Part shown: positions 23,201 to 33,622 of the stretch, piece after piece
Layout: each line of letters opens with the position of its first letter
Numbering within the stretch: the stretch's first letter is position 1
Origin: Falciphora oryzae
Taxonomy: Eukaryota > Ascomycota > Sordariomycetes > Magnaporthales > Magnaporthaceae
Direction: 5' to 3'
DNA: 64,000 nt
Assembly (NCBI GenBank): GCA_000733355.1
Contig: JNVV01000021.1
Span: forward strand, 460,480 to 524,479
The notes under the pieces: model-generated
What the model was told of the DNA's origin: nothing
The model's database searches: none
What the model saw: the letters and a program-made list of their open reading frames with translations, nothing else
Made by a program: the position numbers and the translations under genes

Positions 23201-24742
23201 AAGAAGGTGGACGACTTGATACCCGTCATTCTTAAGAGGCTGGGTCTTGGGGAGAAGCTACCTAGCGATGAGAAGATGCTTCTCTGGGAGGTAAGTGAAC
23301 TCGAAGTGGAAATTGAATCTTTGTCTCGGCAGGGCACTGACCCTTTTTCTACAGGAGATCAAACCTAGCATGATTGAGAGTCTTAAGGCGAAGCAATCAT
23401 TGAAGGCTGCCGAGCTGCAGGACGGCGACATCATCTGTGTTCAGCGGAAGCGGGAGACGGGAGCGTCTAACTTCCTAGAAAAGAGGTTAGGCGGTGATTC
23501 CCGGGCATCTGACGAGGCGTGAGTACTCCCCGGAATCGTCTCCCGAGTGTTCATGCCGAACCTCTGGCACTCCCCAATGGTCTTATGAGTGCACTAACTG
23601 ACCGAATATCCGTTGGGCAAAGATGCAGAAAGTCGGACAACTTCGAGGACGCAAAGGAATACTACGAATTCTTGGTTAACAAGAAGATGGTTCGGTTCCA
23701 CGCGCACCCTACGCGCGGCGACCCGAGCGCGCACCAGGCATTCGAGATGGTGCTCAACTCCAAGATGACGTACGACCAACTCGCCGAGAAGGTGGGCGAA
23801 CGCCTGAATGTGCCGCCAACCCATCTGAGGTTCTCAACTCTGCACGGCACGACTGGCCAGCCCAGGCTACCGGTCAAGCGCGGCCCCACGGCGACTCTAG
23901 GAACCATCCTGAACCCCCCTAGCTATGGACATCTAAGCCAGGGGGCCCAACGCAACGACGCTCTCTACTTCGAGGTTCTCGACATGAGCCTCTCGGAGCT
24001 CGACACCAAGAAGAACGTCAAGCTCACATGGCTCAGCGAGGGTATCACCAAGGAGGAGCACTACGACCTCCTCGTGACCAAGAGCGGCATGGTGGACGAT
24101 CTCATCGAGGCGCTGATCAAGAAAGCCAAGCTCCAGAGCGAGGAGGAGGCAGGTCTGATCCGGATTTTCGAGGTCAACACGCACAAGTTCTCGAGGGAGC
24201 TTCCACGCGAGTACCCTGTCATCAGCCTGAACGACTTCCTGTCCATCGTGGCCGAGCGGGTGCCGCAGGAGGAGCAGGGTGTGGAGAACCCACAGTTTAT
24301 CTACGCCTTCCACTACCAGAACGAGCCGAACAGGCTGCATGGGATGCCGTTCAAGTTCCTTCTCAAGGAGGTCAGGATCCCTTTCCCCATAGTTCACGGT
24401 CAACACCTCAAGAAGATACTAACATGGCAACTTGACAAAATAGGGCGAGCCATTCTCTGAGACCAAGAAGCGCCTGGAGAAGCGAACAGCGATCCGCGGC
24501 AAGAACTTCGAGAAGATCAAGTTCTCCATCGTCCGGCGCTCACAGTACTCACGCCCTCAGTACCTTAAAGATGGTAAGTTTGCTTGCTTATACGTGACGT
24601 TGGGGAGGGCGTTTGCTAACTTTGCTGCACAGATGACATGCTCTGGGAAGTGTCTGCGCCAGAAGACGACTACCTCGGACTCGACCATGCGGATCGGTCG
24701 AGATCTCTGCGCAACGGTGTCGGCGATCTTTTCCTCAAGTAG
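20300..24742 (+). CDS. UBP15: Ubiquitin C-terminal hydrolase, Ubp15/USP7 type
   Basis: Cysteine protease removing ubiquitin from substrates. Order: MATH domain (HTWEIEAYRSL, GGYPWRILIFPQGN), USP catalytic domain (Cys box NQGATCYLNSLLQSL near residue 236; His box DLNAGHYYAFLK near 477), then long ubiquitin-like C-terminal domains ending in GLDHADRSRSLRNG. Exons 20685-20835, 20939-21086, 21164-22560, 22623-23290, 23355-23518, 23629-24370, 24444-24573 and 24633-24742 join in frame. Upstream, a Kozak-like GCCACCATG at 20300-20302 is followed directly by GTAAGT, and an acceptor at 20683-20684 is in frame with AATCAGACC.. and ATGATGGTG at 20712. So the start codon may form a 3-nt coding exon (product about 1,170 residues); otherwise start at 20712 (1,160). 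Confidence 0.93.
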
Positions 24743-25838
24743 AGAGGAGAACGAATTCCGGAACGAACGAAAGAAAGCCTGGAGAAAACCTCATCAAACT
24801 TGAGCAAGAAGCGGGCCGGGAAGGCCGATATGATGATTATTACGCCCCAACTCCTTTTCTGTTCTTTGGCGCCATCCTTTCAACATGGCTTCTGAATCAC
24901 GCCTTACGTCGCGCAGGCCTGGGGAAACGGCTGGGGTTGTTCTTCTTTTCATATGGGACGGAATACTCCTTGCGCTTGCATCGTATCCGCAGCGGGATGG
25001 GTTCCGCATGGCAGCTGCATGTAACCTTGGCCCCTGTCGTTCCCTCTCTACCCTCCTTTTTTTTTTTTTTTTGGGTCGAGTTCATCGGCCATTCTATTGT
25101 TGTCTTGTCTCTTTACCCGCAGGACTCAGGACCTGGTTTCTTCTTTTTTTTTTCTTCTCCAATTTTGAAATCTTATTTGCAGACTCAAATCCCCAGGATG
25201 GAACAAGCTCACGAGGGCAACCGAGTAAATATACTGGAGGGCGAGGACACTTGCGACCAGCGGGACAATGGGTTGACCGAGTCTTCGATTTTTCTTTAGC
25301 CTTTTTGTTTGTTCTTTTGTTAGCACTGTCTGAATACGGGTGGAAAGCAAGGGCGTCAGCGTCAGGCAAGATAAGGCGTAGAAACGAGTAACAACAAGCA
25401 GCAAACTTTGTGGCGACTTAAAAAAAAAACCGAACTCACAGCTCTGGGTGCAGCCAGTGAATGTACGGCATCCGATTAGACGAAGCGAGTGCCAAAGTCC
25501 TGGGGCGTGGGAATTGAGTTCAACGGCAGGGATCCCCAGGCGAGTAAGTTCGGCTGATCCGATGGAGCCTCCAGGGTGGTTATCAAGAGGCGGTCTGGGA
25601 CGGCAGAAATTATTTTTGAAGGCGGCGTCCCGCGAAGCAGGGGTCAAGCTCTCCGCCAGCGGGATCCTTTGCGATTCCATTACCTTGATCGACCTCGGGC
25701 CCCTCGCTTCACAGAACAATAGGCCCCGACCACTGCCTCGTGCTGGGAGCACCAGAGGATAAAACATCGACGGCGAGACCAGAGAATAGGCCTTTCCTTC
25801 CACGCGCTCCGCTGTCCCGCCCCCCATCGTCGCCCGCC
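24743..25838. other. UBP15 3' flank and TIM22 upstream region
   Basis: Contains a T-run around 25052-25068 and T-rich pyrimidine tracts near 25137-25160. No gene recognised. Confidence 0.5.
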
Positions 25839-26868
25839 ATGAACTTCCCCAGGGCGCCTGGCCTGCCTGGCCAGCACCCGCAGCAGCCGCAAGATCCCAA
25901 TGAGGCCAACATCAAGATGGTATTTACGCCTTTGCGCGCCCATGCTTTCTAGTAGCGATGCTTCCAGCCCTGGGCATAGCGCGCACTTTTTACTGACCTG
26001 GGAAACCTCGCACTGCACCACAGATGGCCAGCATGATGGAGTCGTGCTACGCAAAGACGGTCATGGCCGGCGTCGCCGGCATGGGCCTGGGAGCCGTCTT
26101 TGGAATGTTTATGGCTTCGGTAGGCTCTGCTGTTTCTTTTTTTCCCCCCTTTTCCAAGCCTCCTGGCGGAGGAGTTTGGATTTGCCGACTGACCTGAGAG
26201 AATCACAGATGGCCTACGACACCCCCTACCACACCGTCACCCCAGAGTCCACGACAACAAAGCCCGCAGGGACCACGACCAGCAGCACGCCCGGCGCCGC
26301 GGCTAACGCGGCCGCGGCCGCGACGAAGCCACACCCCGCCGTGCCGAATGCGACGCCGGGCGCCTCGACGACGACGAGCGCGGTGAAGCAGACGACAGCA
26401 TCAGCAGCAGCAGCAGGAGCAGCAAAACCCCCATCCGCGATCCTCCCGCGCGTCGCAGCAGCAGAGGCCGCCTCCGCCGCCGCCGCCGCCACATCAACAG
26501 CCACCACAGCAACAACAGCAGCGGTGACGCCCATGGGCGCAGCAGCCGCCGCGGCGAGCGGGTCGGTCCCGCTGTCGTCGCTGCCGCTGCGCAAGCAGCT
26601 GGCGGTCGGGTTCAAGGACATGGGGGCGCGATCGTGGAGCACGGGCAAGAACTTTGCGAAGGTCGGCGCGCTCTTCTCGGGCATTGAGTGCGGCATCGAA
26701 GGGCTGCGCGCCAAGAACGACGCCGCGAACGGGATCGGCGCCGGGTGCATTGCGGGAGCCGTTCTGGCGCGGAACGGCGGGCCGCAGGCTGCTGCGATTG
26801 GGTGTGTGGGCTTCGCGGCGTTCAGCGCGGCTATTGAGGCGTGGTTGAGGTCGCCGAAGGATGAGTGA
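25839..26868 (+). CDS. TIM22: Tim22-like mitochondrial inner membrane translocase subunit with a low-complexity insertion
   Basis: Tim22 is the channel of the carrier translocase that inserts multispanning proteins into the inner mitochondrial membrane. Exons 25839-25919, 26024-26119 and 26209-26868 give 278 residues. Seen: [20 protein letters not shown] with the first helix, then MASMAYDTPY, and the conserved second half from about residue 179 ([53 protein letters not shown]). Between them, residues ~74-178 are almost only Ala, Thr, Ser and Pro, about 105 residues where other Tim22 proteins have about ten to fifteen. The insert has no fungal-type splice donor and stays open, so it seems translated. 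CAG/GCC microsatellites underlie it. Confidence 0.9.
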
Positions 26869-27141
26869 GGTGCGGGGTGCTGATTTGTAGACTCGCCGCT
26901 CACTTTTCTTGTCTTTTTTCTTCTGCTTTCGCTTTATGGCTTGCATCGCATCGGCGTTTTATACTGTGGTTATATATACCGGGCGAGGCGGGAAATCCTC
27001 CTCTGGGCTCGTGAGACGGTACGTATAGATGGGCTGGTGCTCTGCAGGGAAGGCCGGGGAAGGAAAAATCTCTCCACTTGTTCATTGGGTACGAAGCCGG
27101 AAGGGTCGTGTAGATATTATTATTATTATCATGTACCCTTA

Positions 27142-27326
27142 ACGTGGTTCACCACCGAGTGGATCAAACCACCGAGTGGATCACTTCAAAATCTCATACT
27201 AAACGCCGTTTTTTAACTCCTTATAACTCCACCAATTTTAATTCAAATTCGATGCAATTTTGTATGTAACGTTTTAATTATATAACGTGGTTTATCACCG
27301 AGTGCCACACATTACCGAATGCCACA
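27142..27326 (+). repeat. Left terminal inverted repeat, 185 bp
   Basis: Pairs with 29103-29287. The first 40 bp contain two direct copies of ACCACCGAGTGGATC, and related CACCGAGTG/TACCGAATG motifs recur at the inner end. These may be transposase-binding sites. Confidence 0.88.
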
Positions 27327-27553
27327 CCCACACCCGACCTCCGGTTAATTAACGCGCATGCCAACCCAATAACGCCAGGAATCCATTCAAACTACTCAAA
27401 ACTATATATATCGGACATTTTTACTTCTTCCTAACAAGTGCGCGCATTGTGTCCGGTTTTGCCGCAGGTGCCACATCGCCGACGAGTTGTCGTCGCCCTC
27501 TTTTCCTAACCCCCATGGTCGCGCATTTTTTGCTATAGCTATCCATTTAGCTC

Positions 27554-29046
27554 TTACTGGTCCAAAACATTTCGTACCTCGTTAATGGTAAGTGACCTTC
27601 CAAATCGGATACGTGTTTTTTTGGCCCTCCGGCGTTTGCTTAGTGCCTCGTTCGCCCTTTGTAACTTGGAGCACTTTTCCTCCAAAAGGTTAACCCGATA
27701 CATAATTGCCCTAGCCCCTTTCGCAAACTGGTTTACAACCGCTAGCATGGATATCGGAAAGCTGCCTTAGTAATTGGAAATCTAAATTTTAATATATTCG
27801 GATTACGAAGTTGCTTCCTTAACTGTCCGGGGCGTTTTGGAGGTCCAAGGTTCGGGGTCGTTTAAAGGCGTTTTCGGGGGGGTTGGAATCCGTAACCTCA
27901 CATCCAGCTTTTCTAAAACCGAATCCGGATTGAAAGGAGCAAAGCCAGCCTTTCGGAAGCCTTTTCGGATGTTTCCTTCGGTTATGGAATCAAAAAATGC
28001 CGTTTTAAACGCTGAAAGGAACTCGACCTTGGTCACGTAGCTAACGTATAACCTCATCAGGTTTTCGATTTGTCGACCGTACGCCCGCTTTATTAGGCCG
28101 AAACACCCGACGTTAAGCGGCTAAAAAAGTAAAACGAATGCGGAGGCATGCAAAGCGTAATAATGTTATATTTCTAGCAATAAAGCTCGAAATCCGTCAA
28201 ATAATGGCTTTCGTATCCGTCCAGCACTAACAAACGATAGGGGCCTTTCGTACGCGACGTAATATGTTTATCGAAATATTAAATCCATTCCAGGCCGAGC
28301 TCGTTCGTAATCCACCTGTTAGAACTCGTTGCGATAACCCAATTGCGTAAAAGGTCGGTTTCCGAATACCAATTGGCTAAATAGTACTGCCTTTTAACGA
28401 TAATAAAAAGGGGGATCGCCTAACCGCAACAATTAACCCCTTAAATAACTGTAGCCTATTCCCGGTTGCCAAGCTAAATTAGCTTTGCTTTACTACGGCC
28501 TTCCGATGTTATAATAACCATAGCGGCCGCGATTATGCCCATAAAAAAGCCGGTTTCGTCGAAGTTATAAATATCGTCATCCAGGATGCCATATTTGGCT
28601 ACAATGTTCCGCACAAGGTCGAACCACGCAAAAACGAGCTTGGGATCTTCGCATTTGGCCCTCTAGTAATCGTACTTTCGAATCCAGCGCGTGCCAAGCT
28701 TTGCGCGGCGTTTAACGAACCTTTCGACCCAGCACTTGCCGACGGTGCCCGCGTCGCGTTCGGCGAGCAATCGGTTGGCCATAGCTTCAACACCAAAAGG
28801 CCGGGGAGGAAATGCGCGAAAATCCAGCTCGAGTATGTATTTAACAAGCGCCTCCTTTTCGGATTCTATCAATTTCCGAAAGTTGGGCTTGCTGTCGCGT
28901 CGAGCAGTTTGGCCGCGTTTGCGCCGGGAAAGTGTGGAAAAGTCGACTTCGTAGATTTTGGCGGCACCCCGGATGCTCAATTGCGGGTTCGATGCGATCG
29001 CCCGAAGGGCTAGAACGACCCGGCTTTCGTCGCTTTTGTTCACCAT
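27554..29046 (-). pseudogene. Pogo/Fot-type transposase, inactivated
   Basis: The intact N-terminal piece (29046-28663) has a Psq-type helix-turn-helix (LSIRGAAKIYEVDFSTLSRR) and a CENP-B-like second DNA-binding domain. Downstream, DDE-type sequence is readable (DIYNFDETGFFMG around 28545-28590) but broken by several stops and a frame change. C-terminal pieces at 28057-27803 and 27748-27554 remain. At least one stop sits where the family has CAG (F-stop-PLNVGCFG for LQPLDVGCFG-like), with D-to-N nearby. Both changes fit C-to-T on one strand or the other. No functional transposase can be made. Confidence 0.85.
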
Positions 29047-29102
29047 TATTTGTTGTGGAAATATTCGCGGATAAGGTTGGATTGACGCGTGGACGCGTCA
29101 AA

Positions 29103-29287
29103 TGTGGCATTTGGTGATGTGTGGCACTTGGTGATGAACCACGTTATATAATTAAAACGTTACATACAAAATTGCATCGAATTTAGATTAAAATTGGTGG
29201 AGTTATAAAGAGTTAAAAAACGGCGTTTAGTATGGGATTTTGAAGTGATCCACTCGGTGGTTTGATCCACTCGGTGGTGAACCACGT
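29103..29287 (-). repeat. Right terminal inverted repeat, 185 bp
   Basis: Complement of the left repeat with about eight differences, all of them C/T or G/A transitions by eye. That pattern fits C-to-T damage rather than random mutation. Confidence 0.88.
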
Positions 29288-29583
29288 TACTTGTACTATA
29301 ATTATAGACTGGGGGTGATTTGCATAGACATGTATGAATGGAGGGACGTGTAAATGAGGCCTCTTTTGTCACATGCGGTGCAAGACGCCAAGTTAAATGT
29401 GTGCACCTTGAGGTTGACAACAATAAGATTATCAAAGCATCTATTCTACAGCATATCTCATTATGTAGCTCCATACACCCAACTCCCTATTCCCAACGGT
29501 GACCCCTGAGCCCCTGAGCCGCCCGATACTCGTCATAATTATACCCTGCACCATGGTGCATCCTCCTATTGTTCTCGTCCCTG

Positions 29584-30786
29584 TCAAGACCTCGCGGCCT
29601 TGTACACCCTCAGGCCGTTGAATTCCCAAAACGCGTCCCTGAACGCGTCCGGGTTGTTGGACACGTGGTCGACGCAGGTTCCCGGGCCTGATTTACATGT
29701 TAGCATCCATAGGTAGCCCTCCTTTCCCGGCGAGATTGATTCAACTTACACCCCGAGCTCCCCCACACAGCCTCAGTCAGCTGGCCGCACAGGGTAATGT
29801 TGATAATAATACTCTGATTCCGGAAGTGCGTGCCCACGTCGCAATCCGTGCTCGGGAAGTCGGCGACGGCGCGGCCCCACGACGCCGGGTTCGGCACGGC
29901 GGCCAGGCCGTTACCGTCTGTCGTGCTGATCAAATCGCGCGGCACGTCGGCGCGGGCGAACTGCCACATTCGGATGCCCTCGTCGCGCAGCTCGAGCGCG
30001 ACGACGCCGCCGCCGCGGGCGTTGAAGGCCTGCCCGTAGGTCTCGCGGGGCGCCGCGACGTTGCAGCCTTCGTTGGAGTTCTGTCCGGTAGACAGGTAAT
30101 TGTCAGGTCTGGGCCTGCTCTGCTATGAAGCCGAAGACGGATAGGGGGAGAAGAAAATGAAAAGGGGCAACCAACAGTGCCGTTGTAGCAATCAGTCTGC
30201 CTCGCAGCCCCCGTCATCTCGCGGCGCCGCTTCATCTCGCACCCCTTGGTCGTGTGCAGCGAGAAGAGGTTCCCGTCTACCCCTTTGTTGGTCGCCTCCA
30301 TGACGTCGATCTCGCCGAAGCGCGGCCAGTCGACCAGCGACGCCAGCCATAGGGCCGGCCAGGTGCCGCAGCCGTAGGGGGTGTGCGCCACGTCAAAGAC
30401 GAACAGGCCGCGGTCGTATTGGGTCTTGGACTCGAGGCGGACAGAGAAGCGGCCGGTTGACGCGTTGGGCTTGTCTTCCGGGCCGACGGTCGCGTCGACG
30501 CGGAGGATGGCGGTGGATTTGGTTGCGTAGGTTAGGTTCTGTGTGGAGTAGAGTGTGTAAGTTTACACTCATTATAGTAGGGTATATACGATGGGGAATA
30601 GGTGGATAGATGGTCGTACCAGCTGCTCTGCGTGCGGACGCCCAACATAGTGCACATGACCCTGGGCTTTTCAGAGGTGTCATTGTTAGTCGGCCAGCAC
30701 GAAAAGGGTGAGGGTCGCTCCTTGTGGCATACTAGGGTCATAGCCGGTGAAGTAGTTAAACCTGTCAAAAAATGTATGTCCGGAGT
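29584..30786 (-). CDS. Glycoside hydrolase family 16 endo-beta-glucanase-like, 5' end not found
   Basis: GH16 enzymes of this group cut 1,3(4)-beta-glucans of cell walls. Exons placed: 30786-30733, 30666-30620, 30538-30176, 30080-29750 and 29687-29584, all in frame. Seen: FFDRFNYFTGYDP, GHVHYVGRP, NLTYATKSTAILRVD, GTWPALWL, the catalytic block GEIDVMEATN (nucleophile and acid/base Glu), HFRNQSIIINITLCG and the closing CVDHVSNNPDAFRDAFW block. The first exon, which should carry a signal peptide, is missing: only about 300 bp separate the first visible exon from the end of the upstream gene, and no suitable ATG fits there. Either a very short first exon was missed or the gene is 5'-truncated. 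Confidence 0.8.
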
Positions 30787-31081
30787 CTGTTGGTCAGGGA
30801 TTAAAAGTCATCGTGAGATGGACGGTGCCGGGTCAGCGAATGGGCTTTTTCCTTCTATAGTATATGCTTTGTAGGTAGGTATACATGGATTTGCTTTGGC
30901 TTTGGCTTGCTTGCTTTCATTCATTCATGATTATGTCCCAAAAAAGGGGGGGACATAAAAAGAAGAAGAGAGAGAAAGAAGAAAACAAAAATAAAATGCG
31001 AAGCACCAAAAAATATGCCAAAAAAAAAAAAATGAACGACAGACAAGAAATGAATAAGCAAAAACAACGACAGTAAACGCT

Positions 31082-33622
31082 TCAAGAAGTGCAGGTCTGC
31101 TGCTGCTGCTGCTCACAGTTGTCGCTCAGGCTGTAGTTGAGCCCTGCATAGTCCGGGTACGTGTTGAACCACGCGCGCCTCTCGAGCTCCCGCTGGTTCT
31201 GCGATACCGGAACCGCGACGGCGATGACGACGATGAGCGCGATCAGGGCGGCCAGCAGACCCCACGTGCGCTTCTTCCACGCCCGAGGGCCCTTGGTGCC
31301 CATGTTCTGGTTGTAGAACCACGCCATCTCGCCGCCCCTGAGAGCTGGAGGCGCCGCTGGGACCTTGCGGATGCTGCTGCCGTCGTAGGTCTTGGCGCGC
31401 TGGGGGATTGGCAGGCCCTTTTCGAGATCGGCGAACTCGTTGGCGGGAAGGGCAGCAGCAGCGCTGGGCTGGACGGTGACGGCGACGGGCGAGGCGGAGA
31501 TGCTGTCGACGGGGGAGGCGGCGTCTGTGTTCCGGCGCGTGGGTCGGGCAGGCAGTCCCTTCTTCGGGATTATGTCGTCGCTCTTTTTGTCGCTGCCGTC
31601 AACAGGGCTAGACGCATCGTCTTCCGAAACCGCAACACCAATCGCAATCGCGGCCGGGCCGTCGGGCTTATTTATGGTCTTGTCGTCCTTATCGTCGTCG
31701 GCCAAGTCGCCAAAGGCCCTCTTTTCGTCCAATATTAAAGCTGACGGCAGGGCCTGCAGCGAGAGGCGTGGGGCGCCAACAGCATGCGTGGTCCTAATAT
31801 CCGTAGGCGATGCGACAATGTCACCACCACCCAGGACAGCAGCCTTATTGACGTTGGCATTTGGTGCGGAGCCGTAAGCAGGCAGCACTCTTGGCCTCGG
31901 CGCGGCGGGCCCGTTATCCGCACCACTGGCGGCCTTGATCACATCATCCTCGCCCACGAAGCTGGTGGCCGGGTACAGCGCCGTCGTGGGCCGACGGGGC
32001 GTCGAGGCGGGAGCAGGAGGGGCAGCAGCAGCAGCGCCAGCGACAAAGGGGCCCGTGGCAAACTTCTTGGTCGCCGAGGCTGGGATCCGAATCGACTTGG
32101 AGCGCACGCTCGCCAGCGTCTCGGCCGTCGGGTCCTCGCCCACGTAGCTCTGGAACGGGTAAAGGCTGGGGCGGCGCGTGGGAGGGTGGGGCCCTTGCAG
32201 GAGGCCCTGCATGGTCCGCTTGGCTGCTGCCTCGCCCTCGGCGAGGCCCATGGCCAGATACGAGGGGTCCTGCGTGGTGGTGGGCCGACTGCGTGCGTCG
32301 ATTGGCGCCGGGGGCGTGGATGACGACCGCTTGCTATTAGCCGGCCGCGTGGTGGCTGCAGACGACGCCGCCCGTGCTACTGCGGGAACAACCCTGTGGC
32401 CCTGGAGGGCGGCCAGGGGAATGCCAACGGGCGCCGTTCCCGATCGCATCAGTTTTCCCGGCGGGGTGGACGCCGACCGCTTCGGCGACGGCCTCCTCGG
32501 CCCCTCGACGGGGGACGAGTTGGTCGAGGTCGGGGCGGACACCGAGGCGCCCCTGAACGCGTCCTCGCCGATGAAGCTGGCGGCGGGGTACATGGCCGTG
32601 GCCCTGGTCGGCACGGGCGGGGGAGGCGGGATGGCAGCCGCGAAAGCAGCAGCAGCACTGGAAGCGGCGGCGGCCCTCGTGATCGGCCTGGACCGCGACT
32701 GCGAACGCGACCGCACGATCTCGGACGCCTTGGTCTCCAGCGTCGGGTCCTCCCCCATGAAGCTCTGGAACGGGTATTGGCTCGGGCGGCGGCGGGGAGG
32801 CTCCGGCTCGGGGATCGTGATGGGCAGCGGCGGTGGGGGCGGGCGCTCCTGAGTCGACTGCAGGAGGTCGCGAGAGTGGCCGTAGCTCTCGAGGTTGTGG
32901 TGGCTCGCGGCCCGCTGGAGGCTCGGCCTGCCGCCGTCCTGCCCGGCGTTGCTCTCGCGGCGGTGGCTGGGGAGCTCGCGGCTGCTCATGGTCCGCCTGA
33001 GCAGGCCGTTCTGGCCCGGCGCCGGCGAGTTCCGGGTCGTGGTGCTGGGGCTGGGGGCATCGTCGACGGGCCGGCGGCTGCTGCTGGCGGTGGTGGCCTT
33101 GCTGGCGGCCCTGCCGGCGCTGCGGCTCCTGTTGGGCTTGCGGCCCCGGCTGGGGTCTCGCTTCGCGGGGGGCTGCTGCCTCACGGCACGGCTGGAACTG
33201 CGGCTGGGGCCCGAGGAGCTGAAGGGGTCGTCGGCGGAGCTCGCGTTCGAGGGATTGGAGCGGGAGCGGGAGCGGGGGTAGTCGTCCGAGTCGGATTCGT
33301 CGTCAGAGTCGCCCTCGTCGTCGGATTCGCCGACGATGAACCTCTTGCCGCCGCGGCTCGAGCCGCTGGTGGTCGAGCCGTCGGGGCTGCTGACGCTGGC
33401 CTTGCGCCGTGGTTGCGGCCGCCTCTCCTCCGAGCCCTTACGTGACGGCGTCCTCCTCCTTGCTGCCGCCGAGGTCTGGGACTCGGACATCCTCCGCCTG
33501 ACGGGCTTGCCGCCGGGCGGGGAAGCCTCGTCGTCGGCGCCCGGCGACGGGGTCTTGTTTCTGCGTGCATCGAAGTACTCGGAGCCCAACGTCTTGCGGG
33601 ACAACGACGACGATGCCGGCAT
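31082..33622 (-). CDS. Large disordered protein with repeated YPxxSFxGED motif and one C-terminal membrane helix
   Basis: Single open frame of 846 residues from an ATG at 33622. No known domain is recognised. The first ~750 residues are Ser/Pro/Arg-rich and presumably disordered, with an RS-like and an acidic stretch early on. Four copies of a motif occur: two of type YPFQSxxGEDPTxET (in RRPSQYPFQSFMGED and RRPSLYPFQSYVGED) and two of type MYPAASFIGED / LYPATSFVGED, in alternating order. The C-terminus has Lys/Arg (WKKRTWG) then a single membrane helix (LLAALIALIVVIAVAVPV) and a short Tyr/Gln/Cys tail, so the bulk is probably cytosolic. It looks like an anchored scaffold; function unknown. 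Confidence 0.75.
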   Translation of the reverse strand: MPASSSLSRKTLGSEYFDARRNKTPSPGADDEASPPGGKPVRRRMSESQTSAAARRRTPSRKGSEERRPQPRRKASVSSPDGSTTSGSSRGGKRFIVGESDDEGDSDDESDSDDYPRSRSRSNPSNASSADDPFSSSGPSRSSSRAVRQQPPAKRDPSRGRKPNRSRSAGRAASKATTASSSRRPVDDAPSPSTTTRNSPAPGQNGLLRRTMSSRELPSHRRESNAGQDGGRPSLQRAASHHNLESYGHSRDLLQSTQERPPPPPLPITIPEPEPPRRRPSQYPFQSFMGEDPTLETKASEIVRSRSQSRSRPITRAAAASSAAAAFAAAIPPPPPVPTRATAMYPAASFIGEDAFRGASVSAPTSTNSSPVEGPRRPSPKRSASTPPGKLMRSGTAPVGIPLAALQGHRVVPAVARAASSAATTRPANSKRSSSTPPAPIDARSRPTTTQDPSYLAMGLAEGEAAAKRTMQGLLQGPHPPTRRPSLYPFQSYVGEDPTAETLASVRSKSIRIPASATKKFATGPFVAGAAAAAPPAPASTPRRPTTALYPATSFVGEDDVIKAASGADNGPAAPRPRVLPAYGSAPNANVNKAAVLGGGDIVASPTDIRTTHAVGAPRLSLQALPSALILDEKRAFGDLADDDKDDKTINKPDGPAAIAIGVAVSEDDASSPVDGSDKKSDDIIPKKGLPARPTRRNTDAASPVDSISASPVAVTVQPSAAAALPANEFADLEKGLPIPQRAKTYDGSSIRKVPAAPPALRGGEMAWFYNQNMGTKGPRAWKKRTWGLLAALIALIVVIAVAVPVSQNQRELERRAWFNTYPDYAGLNYSLSDNCEQQQQQTCTS

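Larger units (their letters stand above)
27142..29287 (-). mobile_element. Pogo-like (Tc1/mariner superfamily) DNA transposon, decayed
   Basis: A 2,146-bp AT-rich element bounded by TA at 27140-27141 and 29288-29289 (target duplication) and starting and ending ACGTGGTTCACCACC / its complement. Terminal inverted repeats are 185 bp. The transposase remnant is on the minus strand. The element lies 273 bp beyond the end of TIM22 and about 300 bp from the GH16 gene. GC content is clearly below that of the neighbours. Confidence 0.9.

Noticed and set aside
24633..24742. Suspected frameshift in the last UBP15 exon
   Set aside because: On re-reading the bases the frame is intact through GLDHADRSRSLRNG to the stop at 24742.
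32396..33445. 349-codon open frame on the plus strand
   Set aside because: Antisense shadow of the 846-residue Ser/Arg-rich gene; its Gly/Arg/Ala composition mirrors that codon bias.
31082..33622. RS-rich protein considered as a splicing factor
   Set aside because: The RS-like stretch is short, there is no RNA-binding domain, and the C-terminal membrane helix argues against it.
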